From: Falsibacillus albus
Lineage (GTDB): Bacteria > Bacillota > Bacilli > Bacillales > DSM-25281
Direction of reading: 5' to 3'
Assembly (NCBI RefSeq): GCF_003668575.1
Contig: NZ_RCVZ01000009.1
Location: 1-64,000 of the forward strand
Length of the DNA stretch: 64,000 nucleotides
How positions within the stretch are numbered: the first letter of the stretch is position 1; every line of letters begins with the position of its first letter. This document shows, in pieces, positions 41,165 to 50,509 of the stretch. The notes under the pieces are model-generated. The model did no database searches. It saw only the letters and a list, made by a program, of their open reading frames with translations, and was not told the origin of the DNA. A program made the position numbers and the translations under genes.

Positions 41165-41846
41165 GGCTAATGCGCAAAAAATTGAAGTTAGGCGCAAAAA
41201 TCTTGAGAATCGCGCAATAATCACAAGTTACGCGCAAAAAACAAAATCAAAGCCAATTTGTCTGGCGGAGATGCACAATCAAGGTGGTTATTTTGATGAT
41301 TGCTCGCAGGCTCGATGTGGGCATCACGCAAAAAATTGAACTTAGGCGCAAATAATCAAGAAAATAGCGCAAAAAAATGAAGTTAGGCGCAAAAATTCCG
41401 AGAATCGCGCAATAATCACAAGTTACGCGCAAAAAACTAAATCAAAGCCAATTTGTCAAGCGGAGATGCACAATCAAGGTAGTTGATTTGATGATTGCGC
41501 ACAGGCTAGATGTGGTCTTCACGTAAAAAATTGAACTTAGACGCAAATAATCAAGTAAATAGCGCAAAAAAATGAAGTTAGGCGCAAAAATTCTGAGAAT
41601 CGCGCAATAATCGCAAGTTACGCGCAAAAAACAAAATCAAAGCCAATTTGTCTGGCGGAGATGCACAATCAAGGTGGTTATTTTGATGATTGCTCGCAGG
41701 CTCGATGTGGGCATCACGCAAAAAATTGAACTTAGACGCAAATAATCAAGAAAATAGCACAAAAAAATGAAATTAGGCGCAAAAATTCCGAGAATCGCGC
41801 AATAATCACAAGTTACGCGCAAAAAACAAAATCAAAGCCAATTTGT
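41165..41846. repeat. higher-order GCGCAAAAA array, 195-bp period
   Basis: GCGC cores at 41172, 41192, 41212, 41232 and again from 41346 with 20-21 bp steps. The larger block (AATCGCGCAATAATCACAAG ... AATCAAAGCCAATTTGTC) recurs at 195-bp intervals: 41209, 41404, 41599 and 41794. Three identical-length minus-strand frames of 61 codons, exactly 195 bp apart, are by-products. Confidence 0.85.
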
Positions 41847-42080
41847 CCTGTACACGCCTATGACCAAGCCGTCTCCGCTTTTCCAGTTGTCCAGCTCCCC
41901 CGGCTAGAGGCTGTGAGATTTCCCTCAGCGCGCTTACGATAAGTCAACATCGAATCGCTGTCGCTCTTCGTGTTTCCTTTATTTCATTCGAGTCAGTCCA
42001 GCTTAGTCGTCGATAATCAGGGTGCCTCCGCTTTTGTGTGTAAACGCTCGCAATCTTTCCTTTTCAACTTTTTGGACTAG
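41847..42080. repeat. degenerate dispersed Bacillus-type repeat (TTGTCCAGCTCC...)
   Basis: The stretch with CCAGTTGTCCAGCTCCCCCG and GAGGCTGTGAGATTTCCCTC resembles, from memory, a CTGTCCAGCTCC repeat frequent in Bacillus genomes. No coding frame is supported. Together with the array it makes up the 1-kb gene-free gap 41102-42153. Confidence 0.45.
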
Positions 42081-42089
42081 GAGTATAAT
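42061..42089 (+). promoter_or_regulatory. candidate sigma-A promoter of fumarase gene
   Basis: TTTTCA, 17 bases, TATAAT (42084-42089), 64 bp before the start codon. Confidence 0.45.
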
Positions 42090-42153
42090 GTAATCGGAAT
42101 CAAATACAGACAAACAAATGCTACATGTGTTCTGAAAGTAGGGAGAGGGTAAA

Positions 42154-43707
42154 ATGAACCTGGAAAAGCTTAAGGAAAGTATGTATCAATTAATCGTGGA
42201 GACGTCGACGAATCTTCCGAAGGATGTCCGCAGGGCCATCAGGGAAGCGAAGCAGCGTGAGAATGAAGGTACGCGTGCGGCGATGAGTTTGGCGACTATT
42301 ACTAATAATATTCAGATGGCGGACGAAAATGTGTCCCCGATTTGTCAGGATACGGGTCTTCCGACATTCAAGATCAAAACTCCGGTCGGCGTGAATCAGC
42401 TCCAAATCAAAGAGGCGATTTACGAGGCGATCACGAAAGCAACAAAGGATGGGAAGCTTCGCCCGAATTCCGTTGACTCGCTGACGGGTGAAAACAGCGG
42501 CGACAACTTGGGACTTGGCACGCCTGTCATCAAGTTCGAGCAATGGGAAAAAGACTACATCGAGGCGAAGCTGATCTTAAAAGGAGGCGGCTGCGAGAAC
42601 AAGAACATTCAATACAGCCTGCCGTGCGAGCTTGATGGGCTCGGCCGCGCGGGACGCGATCTTGACGGCATCCGCAAGTGCATCATGCACTCCGTTTACC
42701 AAGCGCAAGGTCAAGGCTGCAGCGCCGGCTTCATCGGCGTCGGCATCGGTGGCGACCGTTCTTCCGGATACGATTTGGCGAAAGAACAGCTATTCCGCTC
42801 CGCTGATGATGTCAATCCGAATGAATCCCTTCGCCAATTAGAGGAGTATGTAATGGACCATGCGAACGAGCTTGGCATCGGTACAATGGGCTTCGGCGGC
42901 GAAACGACACTTTTAGGCTGCAAAGTCGGCGTCATGAACCGCATCCCGGCCAGCTTCTTCGTTTCCGTAGCGTACAACTGCTGGGCATTCCGTCGTTTGG
43001 GCATCAGCATCAACCCGGAAACTGGCGATATCAATGAATGGCAATACCAGGACGGCGAGCTTGTTTCTTTTAAAGAAGAAAACGAAGCAGAAAAGCAAAC
43101 AGCTGCTGCTTCCGAATCTGAAAGCAGCATCGTGACGCTTGAAGCACCGATCACAGAGGAAAAAATCCGCGAACTTAAAGTCGGTGATGTCGTGCGCATC
43201 AACGGTATGATGTACACGGGCCGCGACGCGATTCATAAGCATCTTTCCGATAACGATGCACCGATCGACTTGAATGGTCAGATCATCTATCACTGCGGTC
43301 CGGTCATGTTGAAGGATGACGAAGGCCAATGGCACGTGAAAGCAGCCGGCCCGACTACGTCCATTCGCGAGGAGCCTTACCAAGGCGATATCATGAAGCG
43401 CTTTGGAATCCGTGCGGTCATCGGAAAAGGCGGCATGGGACCGAAAACATTGGCTGCCCTTGAAGAACATGGCGGCGTCTACTTAAACGCAATCGGCGGA
43501 GCTGCTCAATACTATGCAGACTGCATCAAATCCGTGGAAGGCGTCGACCTTATGCAGTTCGGAATCCCTGAAGCGATGTGGCACCTGAAAGTGGAAGGCT
43601 TCACAGCAGTTGTCACAATGGATTCCCATGGCAACAGCCTTCATGAAAAAGTCGACAAGTCGTCTTTAGAAAAACTGGCGCAGTTCAAGGACCGCGTGTT
43701 TAATTAA
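42154..43707 (+). CDS. fumA: class I (iron-sulfur) fumarate hydratase
   Basis: 517 residues, alpha and beta parts fused. The [4Fe-4S] ligands are Cys64 (SPICQDTG), Cys189 (GQGCSAG) and Cys256 (LLGCKVG). The C-terminal domain (about 325-517) carries KVGDVVRINGMMYTGRDAIHK and the substrate-binding GPTTSIRE and GKGGMG. It hydrates fumarate to malate in the citric acid cycle; the cluster makes it oxygen-sensitive. GGGAGAGGG precedes ATG 42154. B. subtilis itself has only class II FumC, so this gene is an addition relative to that genome. Confidence 0.95.
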   Translation: MNLEKLKESMYQLIVETSTNLPKDVRRAIREAKQRENEGTRAAMSLATITNNIQMADENVSPICQDTGLPTFKIKTPVGVNQLQIKEAIYEAITKATKDGKLRPNSVDSLTGENSGDNLGLGTPVIKFEQWEKDYIEAKLILKGGGCENKNIQYSLPCELDGLGRAGRDLDGIRKCIMHSVYQAQGQGCSAGFIGVGIGGDRSSGYDLAKEQLFRSADDVNPNESLRQLEEYVMDHANELGIGTMGFGGETTLLGCKVGVMNRIPASFFVSVAYNCWAFRRLGISINPETGDINEWQYQDGELVSFKEENEAEKQTAAASESESSIVTLEAPITEEKIRELKVGDVVRINGMMYTGRDAIHKHLSDNDAPIDLNGQIIYHCGPVMLKDDEGQWHVKAAGPTTSIREEPYQGDIMKRFGIRAVIGKGGMGPKTLAALEEHGGVYLNAIGGAAQYYADCIKSVEGVDLMQFGIPEAMWHLKVEGFTAVVTMDSHGNSLHEKVDKSSLEKLAQFKDRVFN

Positions 43708-43726
43708 TTTCACGAAAAAAATAAAC

Positions 43727-43758
43727 TCCCCTTAATTTCAGAGGGGAGTTTTTTGTGG
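43727..43758 (+). terminator. terminator of fumarase gene
   Basis: AAACTCCCCTTAATTTCAGA then GGGGAGTTTTTT. Confidence 0.85.
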
Positions 43759-43807
43759 ATTATGTTAATATTTGGATAAATGGGTTTTTTGAAGGAGTGT
43801 GATTAAT

Positions 43808-44041
43808 ATGATCGTCTATGTGATTATCGCCCTCATTTTCCTTTTGATTTATCTAAATCTTGTAAGAACCGGGAGAATGAATCTGTTTGAATTAACTGCG
43901 TTAACATTCATAATCTTCGGGGGCATATTAATGATCTGGTCGAAAACTTGGCTCGGAAATGTAGGGGTTGGTATATTCTCACTGGGCTCATTCATGCAAT
44001 TGGTGGATGTCATAAAAAATAAAAATGAAATTAAGAGGTAA
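43808..44041 (+). CDS. small membrane protein of unknown function
   Basis: 77 residues: three hydrophobic segments (about 2-17, 27-43 and 49-67) and a short charged tail. AAGGAG is 10 bases before ATG 43808; the GTG at 43799 is too close to it. No family recognised. It converges on the YdcF-like gene with only 2 bp between them and no visible terminator. Confidence 0.65.
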   Translation: MIVYVIIALIFLLIYLNLVRTGRMNLFELTALTFIIFGGILMIWSKTWLGNVGVGIFSLGSFMQLVDVIKNKNEIKR

Positions 44042-44043
44042 TT

Positions 44044-44595
44044 TCACACCCATCCCGAAATATGAGACCCAAAGTAGCTCCCTATCTTCTCTACTTCCGT
44101 CATGACGCGGCGGATGCCGTTGTCCGTTTGGAACCAATTATCTTTGTCCACGCCGGCACGATCGGCTACTGTGGCCATCATGAATTCCGTTTCTTTCGGG
44201 AACACGGTTTGATACGTCATGAGCGCTCGGCGGGAGTGCCATGATTTGCAGACCATGATGACTTTTTGCGGATGGATCCCGTTCTTTTTTAATACATCAA
44301 AAGAAAATTGGGCATTATGAAACGTATGCTGCGCCTGATTTTCCTTCAAAATCGCTGATTGCGGCACACCGTTTGCGATGCCGACCTTCTGCAGGAAGTC
44401 CCATTCGGTCGTCGTCACGCGCGGGTTCGATCCGCCGGATGGCAGGATATATGGCGCCATTCCTTGATGATACAGCGATGCGGCTTTTTCCATGATTTGT
44501 GGGAGGCTGCCGCCAGGAACTAGAATCACATCTGCCGGTGCAATTTCTGTTTCGACAAATATCAAGTCGGTGATGCAATCGAATGGATATGACAT
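44044..44595 (-). CDS. YdcF/DUF218-family protein
   Basis: 183 residues. DUF218 features: DVILVPGGSLPQIMEKAASLYHQGMAPYILPSGG in outline (about 23-56), the acidic LKENQAQHTFHNAQFSFDVL, and KVIMVCKSWHSRRALMTYQ. The Escherichia homologues SanA and ElyC act in envelope integrity, YdcF binds S-adenosylmethionine; here no membrane anchor is present. ATG 44595 follows AAAGGAGGAG. Divergent from pdaA. Confidence 0.82.
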   Translation of the reverse strand: MSYPFDCITDLIFVETEIAPADVILVPGGSLPQIMEKAASLYHQGMAPYILPSGGSNPRVTTTEWDFLQKVGIANGVPQSAILKENQAQHTFHNAQFSFDVLKKNGIHPQKVIMVCKSWHSRRALMTYQTVFPKETEFMMATVADRAGVDKDNWFQTDNGIRRVMTEVEKIGSYFGSHISGWV

Positions 44596-44750
44596 GGCTG
44601 ACTCCTCCTTTCTCAAACCTTTGCCACCTATCTAATACCACTCTTTTCTTCAGCATATGCACGTTTCCTCCCTGATTCCAATAATATGCACGCATGATTC
44701 CGTCCAATTGCACAAAAAATAACCCCAAAAGCAGTAAAGGAAGGTATTTT

Positions 44751-45536
44751 ATGAAAAAATGGATTGGCTCTTTGGCGCTCATTTTCTTCCTCGCATTCGC
44801 CCAATCTGCCTCTGCTGTTTCCAATCAGGCCATTCACTGGGGCTTTATGAAGGGAAAAAACGGGGAGCAGGGGGAAGCAGGAGCCCAGCTCGATCAGCTC
44901 ATTGCTAAATACGGGGCATTTTATAAGGCAGGAAAAGAAAAGAAAATCATCTACTTAACATTCGACAATGGCTATGAAAACGGCTATACGGCACAGGTGC
45001 TTGATGTGTTGAAAAAAGAAAAGGTGCCTGCAGCCTTCTTTGTCACCGGACACTATTTAAAAAGCGCCCCAGACCTCGTCATACGGATGGTCAATGAAGG
45101 GCACATCGTCGGCAATCATTCCTGGGGACACCCGGACATGACGCAGATCACCGATGACCGGATCAGACAGGAGCTTCAAAAAGTAAAAGATGAAACAGCA
45201 CGCATCACGAAGCAAAAGGATATGACATTCATGCGGCCGCCGCGGGGAATCTTCAGCGAGCGCACGATGCAAATCGCCAAAGAGGAAGGCTATACCCATG
45301 TATTCTGGTCACTTGCGTTTGTCGATTGGAAAGTCGATCAGCAAAAGGGTTGGAAATACTCCTACGATAATATCATGGCACAAATCCATCCGGGAGCGGT
45401 CATCCTGCTTCACACCGTTTCAAAGGATAACGCCGATGCACTCGATAAAGTGATCAAGGACTTGAAAAAGCAGGGCTACAAATTCAAAAGCCTCGATGAT
45501 TATGTGAAGACCCATCAAGAAAACAAAGCAAACTAA
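44751..45536 (+). CDS. pdaA: spore-cortex N-acetylmuramic acid deacetylase PdaA
   Basis: 261 residues (263 in B. subtilis). Signal peptide MKKWIGSLALIFFLAFAQSA with cleavage near ASA; NodB deacetylase domain with the catalytic Asp in YLTFDNGYENG, the zinc His pair in NHSWGHPD, RPPRG, and VILLHTVS. It deacetylates muramic acid so that muramic delta-lactam forms in the spore cortex. AAAGGAAGG precedes ATG 44751. In B. subtilis it is a forespore (sigma-G) gene; I could not find a convincing sigma-G promoter here. This gene is strong evidence for an endospore former. Confidence 0.95.
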   Translation: MKKWIGSLALIFFLAFAQSASAVSNQAIHWGFMKGKNGEQGEAGAQLDQLIAKYGAFYKAGKEKKIIYLTFDNGYENGYTAQVLDVLKKEKVPAAFFVTGHYLKSAPDLVIRMVNEGHIVGNHSWGHPDMTQITDDRIRQELQKVKDETARITKQKDMTFMRPPRGIFSERTMQIAKEEGYTHVFWSLAFVDWKVDQQKGWKYSYDNIMAQIHPGAVILLHTVSKDNADALDKVIKDLKKQGYKFKSLDDYVKTHQENKAN

Positions 45537-45629
45537 AAGAAGGCTGTCGGGAAAACTAGCGGATTCGGTTTTGAAATGCAAAATTCGAATCAAAAGTGCT
45601 TTCCACAAACCAAATGACAGTCAAAATAG

Positions 45630-45674
45630 CACACGAAAAAGCTCAGAGCAATCAAAAGTCCTGAGCTTTTTTTG
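45630..45674. terminator. terminator between pdaA and the convergent helical protein
   Basis: AAAAAGCTCAG / CTGAGCTTTTT with a 16-base loop; T-runs on both strands. Confidence 0.8.
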
Positions 45675-45697
45675 ATGCCATACATTTGCAGCCAATT

Positions 45698-46060
45698 TTA
45701 TAGAAGACGGTTCTCCAAGGATTCTATTGCCAGTTCTAGTGCAGTCAACCGGCGCTCGATTAATGTTTTTTGAGAACTGCCTTCTTTTGCTTTTTCCAGC
45801 TGGCTTTTGATAGATGGAAGGAGGCCATGTAGAACTTCTTTAGAAGTCAATACGGTTTCTTCATCATCGGAAAAATCCTCCCCATTCCATGTACCCTTGA
45901 GGCTTTCTAAACCAATCTTTACAGCGTCTCGTCTCTTTTGGACAAGGCTTGTGTTCAATCCTTTTTCTGTCATGCTTTTATAAGAAGTTGAAAGTTTATT
46001 GAAAGTCGACTCCAAGGATTTAATGGATAAGTCTTGGATATCTTGGTTGACAGTCTTCAA
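45698..46060 (-). CDS. helical protein of unknown function
   Basis: 120 residues, predicted almost entirely helical, with polar composition and coiled-coil tendency (SLESTFNKLSTSYKSMTEKG, IERRLTALELAIESLENRLL). The start is TTG 46060, preceded by AAAGGGTG at 7 bases. No family, signal or membrane segment is recognised. It is followed by the bidirectional terminator shared with pdaA. Confidence 0.65.
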   Translation of the reverse strand: MKTVNQDIQDLSIKSLESTFNKLSTSYKSMTEKGLNTSLVQKRRDAVKIGLESLKGTWNGEDFSDDEETVLTSKEVLHGLLPSIKSQLEKAKEGSSQKTLIERRLTALELAIESLENRLL

Positions 46061-46177
46061 ATAGGAAGCACCCTTTCTTTTTTAGTAATACTAAAATGTT
46101 TTTCAACCAACCTGAAGTTAGTGGAATAGCCCCGATCGATTTTAACATAAATGCCCAATAAAACAGTCCCGGCAGCC

Positions 46178-46525
46178 TCAATCTTTGCTTCCATATTTAT
46201 TCGCATAATTCACTTCAAAATTGCCGTCTTTCGTCTGGACGGCCAACGTTTTGTCGTCCTTGCCTTTTATCGTGAAAATTTTGGAGCCGGCCGGAAAATG
46301 GTTTGAAAAAATTTTGTTAGGATTCACGTTAACTTCCTGGTCAGAGTAGACCTCAACGGTATTAATTTGTTTTCCTAAATCTTCATCCGGTATCATGTTG
46401 TCGGACACGATGTAATTGTCGCCATGATAGACGATAAATGAGTACGCCCAATCTGCACTGGGGCTGGATTGGCAGCCAGTGAGCAGGAAAAATGTGAGCA
46501 AAACCATGAAAGTGATCTGTTTCAA
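46178..46525 (-). CDS. putative lipoprotein of unknown function
   Basis: 115 residues. A lipoprotein signal peptide, MKQITFMVLLTFFLLTGC, ends in the lipobox LTGC, so Cys18 would be lipid-modified and the protein tethered outside the membrane. The start is TTG 46525 with GAGGAGTG 8 bases upstream; the longer open frame to 46600 crosses a decayed repeat and has no ribosome binding site. The mature part (YSFIVYHGDNYIVSD) is not recognised. Confidence 0.75.
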   Translation of the reverse strand: MKQITFMVLLTFFLLTGCQSSPSADWAYSFIVYHGDNYIVSDNMIPDEDLGKQINTVEVYSDQEVNVNPNKIFSNHFPAGSKIFTIKGKDDKTLAVQTKDGNFEVNYANKYGSKD

Positions 46526-46559
46526 GTGATTTACACTCCTCAAATAGACTATAGAAGAG

Positions 46560-46675
46560 ATGAAATCAACTCGCTTACCGCGGACGAACCACCGAGCCAC
46601 CTCGCTGTGCTGCGGGGTCTCGGCTGGCTCGTTTTTCCGCAGGAGTCTCGCCGATTCCCTCTCTTCATTAAATTC
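46560..46675. repeat. decayed dispersed GC-rich palindrome
   Basis: GAAATCAACTCGCTTACCGC at one end, CTGCGGGGTCTCGGCTGGCT in the centre, GCAGGAGTCTCGCCGATTCC at the other. Weaker than the other copies. The rest of the gap to 46890 holds the promoter of the next gene (extended -10 TGCTATAAT at 46848-46856). Confidence 0.55.
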
Positions 46676-46890
46676 TCGTTCATGTTCATTAATAAAAAAT
46701 TGGGAAAGACTTTTTCATCGGGAACATGGAAAGCGAAGTGTATTCAGGCTGCAATATTAATAATCTCTCCTTTACAATTTTTAGACGAACGAATAAGCAC
46801 CAAGGTTTCAGTTCAATTCGCCTTCTTTCTGTTGAACCCCTTAAATATGCTATAATCGAGAAAAGCTTAAGGGGATGTAGGTGAACGAAC

Positions 46891-47763
46891 ATGTGGGAAG
46901 AAAGGCTGCAGATCGAGGGACCGTATCATTTTGATTTGATTTTGGAGCGGCTCTCAATGGATCCGTTGAACGCAGTGGATGTGAACAATCGTACGGTCAA
47001 GGTGCCGATCTATGAACCGGAGCGGGAAGTCGCGACGATCCAGGCTGTCGGCGAAGTGGAAGCACCGGAATTCATCATTAAAGGTAGGAACGAAAAAACG
47101 AAGGAATCGGTGCAGGAGAAGCTCGCGCATATTTTCCAGTGGCACGTGTCGCTGAAAGATGTGGACAAGCATTTTGCCGAAACCGATTTGCACGAGATTT
47201 TTGCCCAGCACCGCGGGACGCCGCTCATTCTTGATTTTTCTCCCTATACGTGCCTGATCAAGTGCATCATCCATCAGCAATTGAACTTGAAATTTGCTAT
47301 GACGCTGACGGAGCGGTTTGTGCACACATTCGGTGAGGAAATCGATGGGGTCTGGTTTTATCCGACGCCGGAAAAAACAGCTTCTTTGGCGATCGAAGAG
47401 CTGCGCGAACTCCAATTCAGCCAGCGGAAAGCGGAGTATGCGATCGGCTTGAGCCAGATGATCGTCAATGGCGAGCTCAATCTCGAGGAACTGAGCGTGG
47501 AATCGGATGAAATGATTATGAAGACGCTCGTGAAAATCCGCGGCATCGGGCCATGGACGGCGCAGAACTTCCTGCTGTTCGGACTCGGACGGCCGAACCT
47601 GTTCCCGATCGGGGACGTCGGCATCCAAAATGCATTGAAAAAATTATACAAGCTCGAGGCAAAGCCCGATCATCCTGCGATGGAGCAGTTCAGCGAGGCG
47701 TGGAAGCCTTATTTAAGCTATGCATCCCTATATTTATGGCGAAGCATTGAAACGACGGAGTGA
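46891..47763 (+). CDS. yfjP: DNA-3-methyladenine glycosylase, HhH-GPD family (YfjP)
   Basis: 290 residues. The N-terminal AlkA-like region (about 1-110) is followed by the helix-hairpin-helix (LVKIRGIGPWTAQNFLLFGLG) and the catalytic Asp region LFPIGDVGIQ. It excises alkylated purines as the first step of base excision repair. AAGGGGATG is upstream of ATG 46891. It is 6 bp from the rRNA methyltransferase gene and shares its transcript, as yfjP-yfjO neighbours do in B. subtilis. Confidence 0.9.
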   Translation: MWEERLQIEGPYHFDLILERLSMDPLNAVDVNNRTVKVPIYEPEREVATIQAVGEVEAPEFIIKGRNEKTKESVQEKLAHIFQWHVSLKDVDKHFAETDLHEIFAQHRGTPLILDFSPYTCLIKCIIHQQLNLKFAMTLTERFVHTFGEEIDGVWFYPTPEKTASLAIEELRELQFSQRKAEYAIGLSQMIVNGELNLEELSVESDEMIMKTLVKIRGIGPWTAQNFLLFGLGRPNLFPIGDVGIQNALKKLYKLEAKPDHPAMEQFSEAWKPYLSYASLYLWRSIETTE

Positions 47764-47769
47764 TAGAAA

Positions 47770-49167
47770 GTGACAAAACCAAAGCAAAAGCAGAAGGAAC
47801 AAAAAGTATTCATCAAGGAAAGACAGACATTTCCTTTAACGATAAAGAGGCTCGGCATCAATGGAGAGGGTGTCGGCTATTTCAAGCGCCAGGTCGTCTT
47901 CGTCCCAGGTGCCTTGCCGGATGAAGAGGTGGTAGTCGAAGCGACAAAGATCCATCCGAAGTTCGCGGAAGGCCGGATCAAGAAAATCCGCAAAGCGTCG
48001 CCGCATCGAATCAAGCCGCCATGCCCGGTGTACGAGCAATGCGGCGGCTGTCAGCTGCAGCATCTGGCCTATGAGCAGCAGCTTCACCTGAAGCGTGACA
48101 TCGTTATCCAGGCGCTCGAACGCCATACGAAATTCGATATCGGAAAAATGAACATCCGTCCGACGATCGGCATGGACAACCCTTGGCATTATCGGAACAA
48201 AAGCCAATTTCAGGTCGGCTCGCAAAAAGGAAAAGCGATTGCCGGGTTATACAGCATGAACTCCAACCGCCTTATTGACATCGACGAGTGCATCGTCCAG
48301 CATCCTGCGACGAACAAAGTGACGGCGGAAATCAAACGGATCATCAACGATTTCAATATCCCGGTCTTTGATCAAAAGAAGAAAAAGCCGCTCATCAAGA
48401 CGATCGTCACCCGTGTCGGTTTTGAAACCGGCCAAGTGCAGGTCGTGCTCGTGACGACGGAAAAATCGTTCCCACGAAAAGATTTGCTCATCGAAGAAAT
48501 CAAAAAGCGCCTGCCGGAAGTCGTCTCGATCGCGCAAAACATCAATCCGAAAAAGACAGCGATTATTTTCGGCGATGAAACGATCCTCCTATCCGGAAAG
48601 GAAAGCATCGAAGAGCGTCTCGAAGAATTCACCTATGAACTGTCGGCCCGCGCCTTCTTCCAGCTCAACCCGATTCAGACGAGCAAGCTTTATAACGAAG
48701 CGAAAAAAGCTGCCGGCCTGACTGGTGTGGAAAAAGTCGTTGATGCCTACTGCGGCGTCGGCACGATCGGACTGTGGCTCGCCGATGGAGCGAAGGAAAT
48801 CAGAGGGATGGACGTCATCAAGGAAGGAATCGACGACGCCAAGCAAAACGCCAAAAAATTTGGCATCGAGCATGCCGACTATTATGTCGGAAGTGCCGAG
48901 ACGCTGATGCCGAAATGGAAAAAAGAAGGCTGGCACCCGGACGTCGTCGTCGTAGACCCGCCAAGGACCGGCTGCGACCGCAAGCTCCTTGACACGATCA
49001 AGGAAGTCAAACCGAAAACATTCGTCTATGTCTCATGCAACCCATCCACACTCGCCAAGGACATCGACTACTTGAAAAAGCACTACAAAGTCGAATACAT
49101 CCAGCCCGTGGACATGTTTCCGCAGACGGCGCACGTAGAAGCGGTTACCTTGTTGGAGCTTAAATAA
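47770..49167 (+). CDS. rlmD: 23S rRNA (uracil-C5)-methyltransferase, RumA/RlmD family (YfjO)
   Basis: 465 residues. N-terminal TRAM domain (about 15-72, [29 protein letters not shown]), iron-sulfur cluster Cys residues in [13 protein letters not shown], and the SAM domain with [34 protein letters not shown] and the catalytic-Cys block [12 protein letters not shown]. It makes 5-methyluridine in 23S rRNA. The start is GTG 47770 with GGAGTG 7 bases upstream, the GGAG lying in the end of yfjP. B. subtilis has two paralogues (YefA/RlmCD and YfjO); the position points to YfjO, so the rRNA target may differ from RlmD. Confidence 0.93.
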   Translation: MTKPKQKQKEQKVFIKERQTFPLTIKRLGINGEGVGYFKRQVVFVPGALPDEEVVVEATKIHPKFAEGRIKKIRKASPHRIKPPCPVYEQCGGCQLQHLAYEQQLHLKRDIVIQALERHTKFDIGKMNIRPTIGMDNPWHYRNKSQFQVGSQKGKAIAGLYSMNSNRLIDIDECIVQHPATNKVTAEIKRIINDFNIPVFDQKKKKPLIKTIVTRVGFETGQVQVVLVTTEKSFPRKDLLIEEIKKRLPEVVSIAQNINPKKTAIIFGDETILLSGKESIEERLEEFTYELSARAFFQLNPIQTSKLYNEAKKAAGLTGVEKVVDAYCGVGTIGLWLADGAKEIRGMDVIKEGIDDAKQNAKKFGIEHADYYVGSAETLMPKWKKEGWHPDVVVVDPPRTGCDRKLLDTIKEVKPKTFVYVSCNPSTLAKDIDYLKKHYKVEYIQPVDMFPQTAHVEAVTLLELK

Positions 49168-49219
49168 CGCTTTTCTGTTTGACGGTACGAAGAACACAAG
49201 TGCAGAGAGGTGTGAACAC

Positions 49220-49414
49220 ATGGATGCAAATAAAAAATGGCTCGCAATTCCTGAAGATATTAGAAGGAAATTAAGAAAGAACGTTTTCTGTACGAATTGT
49301 TCAGATGTTGTAGAAATTGAACAGTTTACGATTGAGGATCATTCAAACGGGATTGTCTTAGAAGGCAAGTGCAAGGTTTGTGGGAATGGTGTTTCTCGGG
49401 TTATTGAAGATTAA
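49220..49414 (+). CDS. small zinc-ribbon protein
   Basis: 64 residues with two CxxC pairs (CTNC at about 24-27, CKVC at about 51-54) that can hold one zinc. GAGAGGTG is 7 bases before ATG 49220. No family name can be given; such proteins often act in nucleic-acid binding. It follows the rRNA methyltransferase by 52 bp and may be cotranscribed with it. A strong terminator follows. Confidence 0.75.
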   Translation: MDANKKWLAIPEDIRRKLRKNVFCTNCSDVVEIEQFTIEDHSNGIVLEGKCKVCGNGVSRVIED

Positions 49415-49426
49415 CAGGAATTGAAA

Positions 49427-49487
49427 TAGGTGCCTGATCACTAGTACGGGAGCGGATTAACGTACTGGGGGACAGGCACCTTTTTTA
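49427..49487 (+). terminator. long hairpin terminator (GGTGCC...GGCACC type)
   Basis: AGGTGCCTG pairs with CAGGCACCT; an internal AGTAC/GTACT stem gives a two-part hairpin, followed by T6. Confidence 0.8.
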
Positions 49488-49706
49488 AACTGAGACCAAA
49501 TAGAAGAATTAATCTCAATTTTAGAGAACTATGTCTTCCTTAACTGGGACAAAGAACCTTTCCCCTATGTCCTAATTACTCCATATGCCAGGTGATACAG
49601 TACTCCAATCGATTTCACCAGTTAATATTAGCGGCCATTTTTCGGCGCCTGCTCCCAGTGCGATCAAGGGGCAGACGCCTTTTTGTTTTTTTTTTGAAAA
49701 GATTTG
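49488..49706. other. gene-free stretch ending in a GC-rich hairpin with T-run
   Basis: No coding frame with a ribosome binding site. At 49645-49692, GGCGCCTGCTCC pairs with GGGGCAGACGCC and is followed by TTTTTG, so it is a terminator; no gene is seen to feed it. The part around 49552-49570 (GGGACAAAG ... TATGTCCTA) looks like a decayed GTCCC-type repeat. Confidence 0.5.
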
Positions 49707-49763
49707 TTGACAATTCAAGCTATTCGGTAATACTATATACTAGTAGTCATTATTACTGAATAG
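49707..49763 (+). promoter_or_regulatory. PadR-operon promoter and operator
   Basis: TTGACA (49707-49712) with TACTAT (49731-49736) as -10. Arms CTATTCGGTAATA (49720-49732) and TATTACTGAATAG (49751-49763) form an inverted repeat covering the -10 and start site. Confidence 0.75.
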
Positions 49764-49829
49764 CTGAAGTGCAGTTAATCTGTGTTTCAGGGTACTGAAT
49801 ATATGAGTGAAAAATTGGGAGGTGAAAAA

Positions 49830-50174
49830 TTGGAAAACATCACGGAAATGCTGAAAGGGGTGCTTGAGGGTTGTGTGCTTGAAATCATCAGCCGTGGAGA
49901 GACTTACGGCTATGAAATCACGCAGCAGCTGCGGGCACTTGGCTTCACGGATGTCATTGAAGGCACCGTTTATACCATCACGATGCGGCTTGAGAAAAAT
50001 AATCTGGTGAATATGGAGAAAAAGCCATCCACCATGGGGCCGCCGAGGAAATTTTACACCCTTAATGAAGCAGGTCAAGAACAGCTGAAAGCATTTTGGA
50101 AAAAGTGGGATTTTGTTTCGAGTAAAATCGATGAACTTAAAACGAAAAAGAATTTAAAAGGAGAGATCGTATGA
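49830..50174 (+). CDS. PadR-family transcriptional regulator
   Basis: 114 residues, a normal length for PadR. The winged helix (about 5-80) contains [30 protein letters not shown] and [16 protein letters not shown]. The start is TTG 49830, 7 bases after GGAGG; the ATG at 49803 is in frame but lacks a site. The DUF1048 gene overlaps by 4 bp. PadR proteins repress adjacent exporters and release DNA on binding drugs or phenolics; the inverted repeats before this gene and before the ABC genes fit that role. Confidence 0.9.
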   Translation: MENITEMLKGVLEGCVLEIISRGETYGYEITQQLRALGFTDVIEGTVYTITMRLEKNNLVNMEKKPSTMGPPRKFYTLNEAGQEQLKAFWKKWDFVSSKIDELKTKKNLKGEIV

Positions 50175-50509
50175 ATATCTTTGAAAAAATTATCGGAAGT
50201 CTGGATGACAAGCGAGAATGGAGAGCAATGGAGGCGCGTGCGAAGGCACTGCCAACTGAGTACCACAATGCTTATAACGCGATTAAAAAATATATGTGGA
50301 CGGCTGGCGGCACGACGGATTGGAAAGAAACAAGCCGAATCTTTGGCGGCATTCTTGATCTCTTGGAAGAAGCGGCAGCCGAAGGCAGGAAAGTCACTGA
50401 CCTCACGGGGGATGACGTGGCCGCATTTTGCGACGAGCTTGTGAAGGACTCGACAACCTGGAAGGATAAATACCGCAAGAAGCTAAATGATACGATTGAC
50501 CGCGGGTGA
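50171..50509 (+). CDS. DUF1048 protein
   Basis: 112 residues, helical. Family features: [28 protein letters not shown] at the start and [37 protein letters not shown]1048 genes are very often found between PadR regulators and ABC exporters; function unknown. ATG 50171 overlaps the padR stop (ATGA). There is no membrane segment. Confidence 0.88.
   Translation: MNIFEKIIGSLDDKREWRAMEARAKALPTEYHNAYNAIKKYMWTAGGTTDWKETSRIFGGILDLLEEAAAEGRKVTDLTGDDVAAFCDELVKDSTTWKDKYRKKLNDTIDRG

Noticed and set aside
41247-41822. Three 61-codon minus-strand frames of nearly the same sequence, 195 bp apart
   Set aside because: They arise from the higher-order GCGCAAAAA repeat. No ribosome binding sites; differences between copies do not favour synonymous changes.
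44640-44750. Sigma-G promoter expected before pdaA
   Set aside because: GCATA and CATGATT-like pieces are present, but not at a proper 17-18 bp spacing.
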